A DNA stretch of 64,000 nt from assembly GCA_027491075.1 (NCBI GenBank), contig JAIXWX010000006.1, positions 1 through 64,000 on the forward strand, read 5' to 3'. Both the position numbers and the translations under genes were made by a program. The notes under the pieces were generated by a model that worked only from the letters and a program-made list of their open reading frames with translations, was not told where the DNA came from and made no database searches. The stretch's first letter is position 1. Each line of letters opens with the position of its first letter. Positions 36,801 to 43,186 of the stretch are shown here, one piece after another. Source of the DNA: Flavobacteriales bacterium (lineage in GTDB: Bacteria > Bacteroidota > Bacteroidia > Flavobacteriales_D > Sanyastnellaceae).

Positions 36801-38144
36801 GGTATTTATGAAGGTGTACTTGGAGGAACTTGGGCTCCCTATTCTTTAGTTTCCTACTCTCAACTAGATAATGGAAACTACTTGAACAACTTTGCTCCTA
36901 CCTATGGTTTATTGAGTATGGCAACCTTCAATGGCACCACACCAGAGGTTGCTCCAATGACAAACACCTCGCAGACTTCCTTCTTGGAGTTGATTGGTAG
37001 AATTACCAATTTACCTTCAGTAGATATCGTCTTGACTAGTGACAAATCTAAATGGACACGATGTGCAGTTCTTGAAATGCAGTCCAACCCTTTCCTTGCT
37101 CAAGGATTCTTTGGAGAAAATTATTCTAAAAACCGCATGCGCAAAGCGCCTTCTGTAGACAAGAATGGTCGTAAAGTTGGCGATGAAGGATACAACGATG
37201 CTGAAGGCACATTGGGCGGAGCTCAACCAACAGGAATGAGTTGGTTCCCTGGTTACGCTATTGATATGACTACAGGTGAACGCTTGAATATGGCTTTTGG
37301 TGAAGACTCTTGGCTCAATGGTGAGAATGGGCGCGATATGATCTGGAATCCAACCGAGAACTTGTTTAACTCAAACGGTACACAAATCGTTGGAGGTGGT
37401 CAACATTGGATTTACGTTTTCCGCAATGTGGAGAATGAAGACTTTGGTGGATCATTTGCCAGAATGCCGAGATACGATTCTTGCCAGTATGTTTATTCTG
37501 TATTGAATACTACACCTTGGCCGAATCCAACTAGCCCTGCTTCTACACAATTCAATAACTGGAGAAGAATCTTCGCCGCTACTGCCTGGGTAGGTTCTGC
37601 GCTACTGACTGGCGAAGCGCCATTATTAAGTGTTGAACAAGGTTTGATCCCGACAGAAACAAGAATCTCGTTGAGAGTAGGTACTGCGTACACAAGGTAC
37701 AATCCTAACACACCTGAGTTGGATGATCCAGAAGATAATGGAGCTCAAAATGGATGGAGAAATCTATATAGATTCTCTACCAGAGGTCTTGCTCCAATTT
37801 TCAATGATGAGTCCACTTTAACAACCGCTTTAGATATCATCAATATTGTCCCAAACCCTTACTATGCATTCAGCCAGTATGAAACTAGTAAGTTGGACAA
37901 CCGCGTTAAGATTACTAACCTACCTGAAGTATGCACAGTTAGTATCTATGATATGAACGGAACGCTCATTAGACAATTTAGAAAGGGTGATCCGCTTACT
38001 TCCTTGGATTGGGATTTGAAAAATGCTAACAACATTCCAATTGCTGGTGGTACCTATATCATCCATGTAGATGTGCCTGGTATTGGTGAAAAAATACTCA
38101 AATGGTTTGGTGTACTCAGACCGGTTGACCTTGACAGATTCTAA
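33837..38144 (+). CDS. Giant secreted surface protein of the TonB receptor/PorV cassette
   Basis: A 1435-residue protein. The N-terminal hydrophobic signal (ISLLALAIALATDASS) is followed by a Gly/Asn-rich linker (about 28-45). The first ~550 residues match a large unnamed Bacteroidota family: ISGALWMGG-type motifs, the Asp-rich loop DYNDDGFYNPQEGD at about 217-230 (EF-hand/dockerin-like, possible Ca2+ site), DADLGFAADDYVGCDV, GYCYNGDNTDE, DGVVDNERFGMRRFVYYN and YYNYMRGFWKNGDRMQYGG. The C-terminus has a T9SS-like domain (IVPNPYYAFSQYE, VSIYDMNGTLIRQF, IPIAGGTYIIHVDV) but ends FGVLRPVDLDRF, not in the usual basic strand. Probably exported to the surface; biochemical function unknown. Confidence 0.8.
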   Translation: MIKIIRNISLLALAIALATDASSMRYMGSGNSNGNGGGNGTNSNTDPRLTQEEEYTRAAACAPANALTNLELNNVRARIETGGSMWQDRAVSRAFYEVPKDGGVSSIYSGALWMGGLSPDAQLKLAAVTFRADGNDYWPGPLTNDGTATVTEDICTQYDRFFMSFRQDAQAHRAYWDCTTSGGDDCADYSMPAYFAEYPAEGDPNLQQDFYLAPFYDYNDDGFYNPQEGDYPWYDFLKEIDCRTRNRESVVPLFGDQTYYWIFNDRGNIHTESQGQPIGMEIRAQAFAFTTNDEINNMTFYNYVLINQGSQTLTETYFGSWVDADLGFAADDYVGCDVQRGLGYCYNGDNTDEAGSGSNGYGANPPAVGVDFFEGPYQDYDEVDNPLTDDVALAISQKGIPYKGLGIGYGDGVVDNERFGMRRFVYYNIGSNPINGDPDVAPDYYNYMRGFWKNGDRMQYGGNGIPGESGVTEIAAGYMFPKDTDPLHWGTEGVEMPFWSEEVTLAAQDNQPGDRRFIQSAGPFTLLPGDYNNITVGVVWARSGGGGALASVALMKDADDKAQALFDNCFELVSGPDAPDVTVRELENEIILMLSNENTISNNFQENYLEFDASIPEEIESLGLTYTPEQRSYTFEGYMVYQLANATVGPDELSDVSKARLIFQTDVENDITSIVNYEFDSDNDLIIPTLKVNGANEGISRSFRITQDAFAQGVNTLVNHKTYYFMAIAYGYNNYLDYNTETRQGQSRVFISSRKAAIGEIQVIPAIPHTPSPAAEGTIQNSVYGQGIALTRLEGRGAGTRDLLFDPASENEILQNGFSAAVTYAPGAGPVDVRVIDPLKVQSADFELRLAGPEDVEEDNPDSLRWELVNLETGEVVPHYKSFKVASEDVLIDYGISINWGNYIIPNPIEEEPNYLVPEFLSGTITYANPAQRWLGGIPDQEGQDPLNWIRSGSDLEVTDNGTVAENIYADYGIDITTTFAQASVDGQGIYEGVLGGTWAPYSLVSYSQLDNGNYLNNFAPTYGLLSMATFNGTTPEVAPMTNTSQTSFLELIGRITNLPSVDIVLTSDKSKWTRCAVLEMQSNPFLAQGFFGENYSKNRMRKAPSVDKNGRKVGDEGYNDAEGTLGGAQPTGMSWFPGYAIDMTTGERLNMAFGEDSWLNGENGRDMIWNPTENLFNSNGTQIVGGGQHWIYVFRNVENEDFGGSFARMPRYDSCQYVYSVLNTTPWPNPTSPASTQFNNWRRIFAATAWVGSALLTGEAPLLSVEQGLIPTETRISLRVGTAYTRYNPNTPELDDPEDNGAQNGWRNLYRFSTRGLAPIFNDESTLTTALDIINIVPNPYYAFSQYETSKLDNRVKITNLPEVCTVSIYDMNGTLIRQFRKGDPLTSLDWDLKNANNIPIAGGTYIIHVDVPGIGEKILKWFGVLRPVDLDRF

Positions 38145-38167
38145 TTTTTGAGACTACAATTGAAATA

Positions 38168-39208
38168 ATGCTTATGAAAAAGCTTTTAATAATAGCAGTA
38201 GCAGCAACTATCGGATTGACTACCTACGCAGGAAATCCAGACCGTGCTGGGTCTTCGGGAGCCGGACACCTTTTGGTGAATCCTTGGGCCCGTACTTCAG
38301 GGAATGGCTCCGCAGGAATGGCCTCTATCCGTGGAATCGAAGCGCAATTCCTCAACGTTGCTGGATTAGCATTTACGCGAAAAACAGAATTGGTTTTCAC
38401 GAATAACAATTATCTAGTTGGTACTGGAATTCGTGTCAATGCATTCGGTTTTGGTCAAAAAGTGGGCGAAACAGGTGCTTTAGGTCTTTCTGTAACCAAT
38501 ATGAACTTTGGAGATCTTGACATCACCACTGAAGAACTTCCAGAAGGTGGAATTGGTACTTTTAGTCCCAACTACACCAACATTGGACTTTCTTATGCGA
38601 AGGGATTCTCAAACAGCATCTATGGTGGAATTACCGTACGAATGATTTCAGAAGCCATATACAACGTGCGCTCACAAGGATTTTCATTCGACGCGGGAAT
38701 TCGCTATGTGACCGGTCCTAAAGACAATCTTCGCTTTGGTATCGCACTTCGCAATGTTGGACCTCCCATGCGCTACAGAGGAGACGGTATGAGTATTAGC
38801 GCCGTCATTCCTTCCACTGGTAATGCCATTACAGTGGAACAGCGTTCTGAGCGTTTCGAATTGCCTTCTTTAGTCAATGTAGGTATTGCTTATGATTTTA
38901 TTTTTAACGATAAAATGAAGCTGACTACCGATTTGCAATTCACTTCGAATTCTTTCACTAGAGACAATATTGCTATCGGAGGTGAATTCGGTTTTCGCGA
39001 GCGTTTCTTCGTTCGTGCAGGTTATGGAACCGAAATAGGAATAGAAGATGGCGAAGAGCGAATGAGCGTTTTCACGGGTCCGTCTGTCGGTGCGACAGTT
39101 CAGATTCCTGTTGGATCTGGAGAATCTAAAATTGGATTGGATTACGGATATCGTGTCACCAACCCATTTAATGGCGTTCACAGCATCGGAGTGCACATTA
39201 CTCTATAA
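38168..39208 (+). CDS. PorV/PorQ-family outer-membrane barrel
   Basis: A 346-residue protein with a signal peptide (MKKLLIIAVAATIGLTTYAG). A FadL-like barrel typical of the PorV family follows: SGAGHLLVNPWARTSGNGSA, then EAQFLNVAGLAFTRKTEL in place of the more usual NPAGL, VGETGALGLSVTNMNFGD, and a terminal strand NPFNGVHSIGVHITL. PorV binds T9SS cargo C-terminal domains and passes them to the attachment complex. A PorV-type barrel next to a giant T9SS-like protein suggests a dedicated partner. ATG 38168 and ATG 38174 (MKKLL) are both possible. A terminator-like hairpin follows. Confidence 0.82.
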   Translation: MLMKKLLIIAVAATIGLTTYAGNPDRAGSSGAGHLLVNPWARTSGNGSAGMASIRGIEAQFLNVAGLAFTRKTELVFTNNNYLVGTGIRVNAFGFGQKVGETGALGLSVTNMNFGDLDITTEELPEGGIGTFSPNYTNIGLSYAKGFSNSIYGGITVRMISEAIYNVRSQGFSFDAGIRYVTGPKDNLRFGIALRNVGPPMRYRGDGMSISAVIPSTGNAITVEQRSERFELPSLVNVGIAYDFIFNDKMKLTTDLQFTSNSFTRDNIAIGGEFGFRERFFVRAGYGTEIGIEDGEERMSVFTGPSVGATVQIPVGSGESKIGLDYGYRVTNPFNGVHSIGVHITL

Positions 39209-39220
39209 TAAGAAAATTCT

Positions 39221-39228
39221 TATATTTG
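39221..39228 (+). promoter_or_regulatory. -7 box (TATATTTG) upstream of greA
   Basis: TATATTTG is an exact TAnnTTTG match. Four bases later an ATG begins, and the hairpin at 39235 follows at once. The transcript would begin at or just before that ATG, placing the hairpin at the extreme 5' end of the greA mRNA. Confidence 0.55.
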
Positions 39229-39232
39229 TACT

Positions 39233-39325
39233 ATGAGAACCCCGATTGGGGTTCTCTCTTTTTTTAAGTTATTAATATCACTGCCATGGCAACACAAGTC
39301 GCGTACTATACAGCTGAAGGTTTGA
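39233..39325 (+). other. Possible leaderless leader-peptide ORF over the greA hairpin
   Basis: A 30-codon frame begins at ATG 39233 (MRTPIGVLSFFK...) and ends with TGA at 39323-39325, inside greA in another frame. Its ATG is exactly four bases after a perfect -7 box, the spacing seen at several real genes here. Its first codons encode both arms of the terminator-like hairpin. It may be a regulatory leader peptide or a coincidence; nothing about the peptide itself is recognisable. Confidence 0.25.
39235..39265 (+). terminator. Rho-independent terminator/possible attenuator before greA
   Basis: A perfect 9-bp stem (39235-39243 with 39248-39256), a GATT loop, then a T-rich run (39257-39265, interrupted by one C). 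It terminates the TonB receptor/PorV cassette. Because a promoter lies just upstream of it, it could also attenuate greA transcription. Confidence 0.85.
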
Positions 39326-39762
39326 AGAAGCTTAAAGATGATCTCCACCAATTGAAAACCGTGGAGCGCCCGCGCATCTCTCAACAAATTGCAGAAGCCC
39401 GCGACAAGGGAGATCTATCGGAAAACGCAGAATATGATGCTGCTAAGGAAGCACAAGGTCATCTAGAAGCTCGTATTGCTAAAATGGAAGATTTAGTAGC
39501 AAATGCACGACTTATCGATGAATCTCAACTCGATAATTCTAAAGTATTCATCTTGTCAAAAGTCAAGATAAAAAACCTCGCTAATAATCAAATAGCAGAA
39601 TATACCCTCGTTGCAGAAAACGAGGCCAACCTAGCTGCAAAAAAAATATCCGTAGATTCCCCTATAGGCAAAGGTTTACTCGGAAAGAAATTAGGCGACG
39701 TCGCTGAGGTTACTGTACCAGCCGGAAAGATCAACTTTGAAATCATAGAGATTTCTAGATAA
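39286..39762 (+). CDS. greA: Transcription elongation factor GreA
   Basis: A 158-residue protein with an N-terminal coiled coil (GLKKLKDDLHQLKTVERPRI) carrying the acidic tip ARDKGDLSENAEYDAAKEAQ, and a C-terminal FKBP-like domain (SPIGKGLLGKKLGDVAEVTVP). GreA stimulates RNA polymerase to cleave backtracked transcripts. The tip residues DLSENAEYDAAKE are intact. It overlaps the HIT gene by one base (TAATG). Its upstream region contains a promoter and a terminator-like hairpin. Confidence 0.96.
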   Translation: MATQVAYYTAEGLKKLKDDLHQLKTVERPRISQQIAEARDKGDLSENAEYDAAKEAQGHLEARIAKMEDLVANARLIDESQLDNSKVFILSKVKIKNLANNQIAEYTLVAENEANLAAKKISVDSPIGKGLLGKKLGDVAEVTVPAGKINFEIIEISR

Positions 39763-40151
39763 TGGCTACGATTTTTACCAAAATAATAAACGGAGAAATT
39801 CCTTGCTATAAAGTAGGAGAAAACGACAAATTCCTCGCTTTTCTAGATATTCAGCCTGTTGTGAAAGGGCATACCTTGATTATTCCTAAAATAGAAATAG
39901 ACTACTACTTCGATCTTCCAGACGATTACCTGAGTGAAATAAATTTGTTTGCTAAAGAAGTTGCTCGAAAAATAAAGACTATAGTGCCCTGCACGAAGGT
40001 TGGTGTTTCCGTCATAGGTTTGGAAGTACCTCATGCGCACCTGCATCTTATCCCTATGAATAGTGTTGGAGATATGAACTTTACAAAACAAAGAGCGCAA
40101 CTAAGTGCTGAGGAGTTTCAGCAATTAGCACATGCCATCTCTAATGCCTAA
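39762..40151 (+). CDS. HIT-family nucleotide hydrolase
   Basis: A 129-residue protein with IFTKIINGEIPCYKV at the N-terminus, HTLIIPK, and the histidine triad PHAHLHLIP near 108-116. HIT (HINT-type) proteins hydrolyse or transfer nucleotide monophosphates from small adenylated or guanylated substrates; the true substrate is unknown. It is coupled to greA by a TAATG overlap, and the convergent hemB stop is 6 bases away. Confidence 0.93.
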   Translation: MATIFTKIINGEIPCYKVGENDKFLAFLDIQPVVKGHTLIIPKIEIDYYFDLPDDYLSEINLFAKEVARKIKTIVPCTKVGVSVIGLEVPHAHLHLIPMNSVGDMNFTKQRAQLSAEEFQQLAHAISNA

Positions 40152-40157
40152 GTCCTT

Positions 40158-41144
40158 CTAAAGCTCTATTGTTCTACTTTTTACAAGCTGAGCGTATTCT
40201 TTTGCGAAATAGGTTAAGATAACGTCCGCTCCTGCCCGTCGAATACTCAGAAGCATTTCAGGCATCGCTTTCTCATAATTTATCCATCCCTTCTCCCCTG
40301 CAGCTTTTAGCATGGCATACTCACCACTGACGTTGTAAGCACTTATTGGTAAAGTACTATTCTCTTTCAATAGATGAATTACATCCAGATAACATAACGC
40401 TGGTTTTACCATCAAAAAATCGGCACCTTCTTCCGTATCGAGCATAAGTTCTCTTAGCGCCTCTATTTTATTCGCCGGATCCATTTGATAGGTCTTCTTA
40501 TCTCCAGACTTTGGGGCACTATCCAAAGCTTCTCTGAAAGGACCATAAAATGCACTCGCGTATTTCGCCGTATAACTCATTATGGAGGTATTCACAAAAC
40601 CATTAGCATCGAGCGCTTCACGCATAAAACTAACTCGTCCATCCATCATATCCGATGGACCTAAAATATCAACACCAGCATCAGCTTGGGCCAACGCCAT
40701 TTTGGATAAAATAGGTAGCGTTTTATCATTCACTATTTCACCATTCTCTACAAGACCGTCATGGCCATCGCTACTGTATGGATCCATGGCTACATCGCTC
40801 ATAATGCAAGCTTCTGGAAACCTTGCCTTTATTTCCCGAATCGTCTTCAGATAGAAATTATCTGTGCGATAACTAATACTGGCTTCTCGGTCCTTCAAGC
40901 TTTCTTCGAAGGCAGGAAACAATACGAAACTCGTTAAACCCAATTGCAAGCATTCCTCTATCTCCGTCAACACAAGATCAGGAGACCATCGATAAATGCC
41001 TGGCATGGACTGAATCGGCGTCTTCTGTCCCTTTCCGTCTATTAGAAAAAGAGGGTACATTAAGCAAGTAAGGGAAACGTTTGTTTCCCTTACCATAGCT
41101 CTTACCGCCTCAGATTTTCGATTTCTTCTTGGGCGAATATTCAT
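40158..41144 (-). CDS. hemB: Delta-aminolevulinic acid dehydratase (porphobilinogen synthase)
   Basis: A 328-residue enzyme that condenses two 5-aminolevulinate molecules into porphobilinogen. It has RPRRNRKSEAVRAMVRETN at the N-terminus and the active-site segments FYGPFREALDSAP and MVKPALCYLDV (Schiff-base Lys). The metal region reads DVAMDPYSSDGHDG, the Asp-type found in magnesium-dependent HemB, not the Cys-rich zinc type. It lies last in a - strand run with a lipoprotein gene, yidD, a HupE-like gene and DUF4290. The other heme genes hemA, hemC and hemD are at 60.8-63.6 kb. Confidence 0.95.
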   Translation of the reverse strand: MNIRPRRNRKSEAVRAMVRETNVSLTCLMYPLFLIDGKGQKTPIQSMPGIYRWSPDLVLTEIEECLQLGLTSFVLFPAFEESLKDREASISYRTDNFYLKTIREIKARFPEACIMSDVAMDPYSSDGHDGLVENGEIVNDKTLPILSKMALAQADAGVDILGPSDMMDGRVSFMREALDANGFVNTSIMSYTAKYASAFYGPFREALDSAPKSGDKKTYQMDPANKIEALRELMLDTEEGADFLMVKPALCYLDVIHLLKENSTLPISAYNVSGEYAMLKAAGEKGWINYEKAMPEMLLSIRRAGADVILTYFAKEYAQLVKSRTIEL

Positions 41145-41602
41145 TACTGAATTGCAGTTTCAATTTCTGACTTCAACTCATTAAAAGACTCCTGATTGCC
41201 TTGAATGGCCTTTAGGATATCTTCATCCTTTGCATCCTTTCCAAAAGGATTTTCGATTCCCTTGGATAGATCTTCCAACGAAGGCAACATCTTGGAATTT
41301 GACATCCAATCAGCCAACTTAGATTTCATTCCTTCGACATCGCTATACTTTGATTTTAAGTCAGCATAGGCAGCCATCTTGGTAGAATCTGTTGCGAGCG
41401 TGCTGTCAGCGCTAAGTTCAGTAAGCTGCTTACCCAACTCTTCTAACTTTAAATCTAAGGTTGAATCCAAATTCGACTTGGCCTTAACCATTGTTTCTTG
41501 AATGGTACGAGCTTGAGTCAATTGTGCACTCTCGCCACCAGAACATGCTACGATAGAAGCTATCGCAAAAAAGAAAGCAAAAACAGAAATAGGTGTTTTC
41601 AT
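41144..41602 (-). CDS. Hypothetical coiled-coil lipoprotein
   Basis: A 152-residue protein with a lipoprotein signal (FAFFFAIASIVAC, lipobox IVAC, Cys20) followed by a mostly helical, Lys/Glu/Ser-rich body (TMVKAKSNLDSTLDLKLEEL, AYADLKSKYSDVEGMKSKL). No family is recognised. Its start abuts yidD and its last base overlaps the hemB start, so it is co-transcribed with both; a link to YidC-dependent membrane insertion or to heme synthesis is not shown by the sequence. Confidence 0.72.
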   Translation of the reverse strand: MKTPISVFAFFFAIASIVACSGGESAQLTQARTIQETMVKAKSNLDSTLDLKLEELGKQLTELSADSTLATDSTKMAAYADLKSKYSDVEGMKSKLADWMSNSKMLPSLEDLSKGIENPFGKDAKDEDILKAIQGNQESFNELKSEIETAIQ

Positions 41603-41848
41603 TTATTTATTATTTGAAGGTTTCTTTTTAGGTACCGGATCATATCCAAATGTTCCCCAAGGATGGCATTTCGCTATTCTTTTTATTCCAAGCCAACTTC
41701 CTTTCATTACACCCCACTCATGAATAGCTTCAATTGTATAGTTGCTGCATGTAGGCTCATGACGGCAATTCTTTCCCAACCAAGGTGAAATCACCCACTG
41801 ATAAATCCGAATGGGTATAACAGCCAATTTCTTAAACAGTTCACCCAA
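41603..41848 (-). CDS. yidD: Membrane protein insertion efficiency factor YidD
   Basis: An 81-residue protein with the YidD core [38 protein letters not shown] and [18 protein letters not shown]. The three conserved Cys and the amphipathic N-terminus are typical. YidD aids YidC-dependent insertion of membrane proteins. It is usually next to rnpA/yidC in proteobacteria but is often elsewhere in Bacteroidota, as here between a lipoprotein and a HupE-like gene. Confidence 0.94.
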   Translation of the reverse strand: MGELFKKLAVIPIRIYQWVISPWLGKNCRHEPTCSNYTIEAIHEWGVMKGSWLGIKRIAKCHPWGTFGYDPVPKKKPSNNK

Positions 41849-41878
41849 TTTTCGACAAATTTAAAAGAAAAAAATGGA

Positions 41879-42433
41879 TCATTGAACCAGATTAAAAACC
41901 AAATAGCCTGCTACCAATAAACAAGACCCCGCCAGAATCTTCTTTCGCAACTCCAATTTACGGATGATTTGATCTATTGCTAAAAATAATGCTAGTATAA
42001 CCACCAAAACCATTACTTGTCCGAACTCTACTCCTAGATTAAAAAGAAACAAGTTCTTCATAGCATCTGTCCCTTCGTCAAACATCATCCTGAAATAAGA
42101 ACTAAAACCTAAGCCATGTATCAAACCGAACGTGGCTACCATCCCATAAGAGGTGAAACTAACTTTATTTTCTCCATAAAAAAAACAATAGAGAGAAGTG
42201 AGCGCGATGGTAATTGGAATCAATAACTCTATCAGATCAGAATTAAACTTTACCAATTGGAATCCTGCTAAAGCGAGAGTGACGCTGTGCCCCAAAGTAA
42301 ATGCTGTAGCCAACAGAATTAGACTCTTCCAGTCCTTCACGGTAAACGGCGCAGACATCGCCAATAAAAACAGCATGTGATCATATCCCCCAATATCCGT
42401 GATATGAAGCACGCCTTCACTGAAAGCATTCAT
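41879..42433 (-). CDS. HupE/UreJ-family membrane protein
   Basis: A 184-residue protein with about six membrane helices and the family pattern GYDHMLFLLAM, then TAFTLGHSVTLALAG and FGLIHGLGFSSYFR with conserved His/Asp residues. HupE/UreJ proteins are thought to be secondary nickel or cobalt permeases or hydrogenase/urease accessory factors. No hydrogenase or urease gene is visible here, so its metal is unknown. Its start overlaps the DUF4290 stop by one base. Confidence 0.85.
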   Translation of the reverse strand: MNAFSEGVLHITDIGGYDHMLFLLAMSAPFTVKDWKSLILLATAFTLGHSVTLALAGFQLVKFNSDLIELLIPITIALTSLYCFFYGENKVSFTSYGMVATFGLIHGLGFSSYFRMMFDEGTDAMKNLFLFNLGVEFGQVMVLVVILALFLAIDQIIRKLELRKKILAGSCLLVAGYLVFNLVQ

Positions 42434-43107
42434 TACTTATGCTTTTTAAACTTCTTCTTAGGTATAAACTTCTTGTGTTTGTTCTTACGATAGTTATCGT
42501 TATCGTAATCCTGAAACTTGTTTCCTTGAATAGTCTTTACTGCGTGGAGTTCTGTGATTCCTTCTAAACGAATCTTCCCTCCGCTGAGATAATTCAAATC
42601 CTTCAGAATGACATCATCGGTTACCGTGCTTCTATTCCAATTCAAAGAATTTTGTTTCATCAAATTAGCAATAGAAATAGAGAAAGCCCTTTTCTCTTCG
42701 CCTTCTTCCATGGCTATGCACTTTTCAATCATTCTTTCGACATATCTGCCATAGTGACCAAATCGAACATCCCCTTTGGGATAGGTCATGCGGGCGGGTG
42801 GAGCGTCTAGTTCTGAAGCATTGGGTACGGGATATGGACTATCTGCATTCAATTTAAAATCACTCATGATATGCAAGTGGTCCCAAAGCTTATGGTTGAA
42901 GTCTTCCATATCTCTTAAGTATGGGAACAATTGCCCCATCACTGAAAGTATAGCCCTCACGCATTTATTACGCTCTTCACGATCATCGATCGTCATCGCG
43001 TACTCGACCATTTTCTGTATGTTGCGTCCATACTCTGGGATAATTAAATCCGGACGCATGCTGTTATAAGGCTGAAAATTCAGGCTTTTATTGATCATCT
43101 CCGACAT
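42433..43107 (-). CDS. DUF4290 domain protein
   Basis: A 224-residue cytoplasmic protein. It matches the Bacteroidota-specific DUF4290 family (FQPYNSMRPDLIIPEYGRNI, EERNKCVRAILSVMGQLFPYLRD, FNHKLWDHLHIMSDF, RFGHYGRYVERMIEKC). The tail is strongly basic (KNKHKKFIPKKKFKKHK), suggesting contact with nucleic acid, perhaps RNA, but no function is established. It is the first gene of the run to hemB; a perfect -7 box lies 54 bases upstream. Confidence 0.9.
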   Translation of the reverse strand: MSEMINKSLNFQPYNSMRPDLIIPEYGRNIQKMVEYAMTIDDREERNKCVRAILSVMGQLFPYLRDMEDFNHKLWDHLHIMSDFKLNADSPYPVPNASELDAPPARMTYPKGDVRFGHYGRYVERMIEKCIAMEEGEEKRAFSISIANLMKQNSLNWNRSTVTDDVILKDLNYLSGGKIRLEGITELHAVKTIQGNKFQDYDNDNYRKNKHKKFIPKKKFKKHK

Positions 43108-43161
43108 AGGAGCACTGTAATTTTAATGATTTACCTCTGCAACGAGGCCTTTGACTTTTTA

Positions 43162-43169
43162 CAAATATA
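43162..43169 (-). promoter_or_regulatory. -7 box (TATATTTG) for the DUF4290-hupE-yidD-hemB operon
   Basis: The minus strand reads TATATTTG, an exact TAnnTTTG match, giving a leader of about 50 bases before ATG 43107. The leader contains a short CCTC/GAGG inverted repeat of doubtful meaning. Confidence 0.5.
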
Positions 43170-43186
43170 TGCAAAGCTGAAAGATC

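Noticed and set aside
40158-41144. Zinc-type HemB
   Set aside because: The metal region reads DVAMDPYSSDGHDG, the Asp-type associated with magnesium, without the Cys triad of zinc enzymes.
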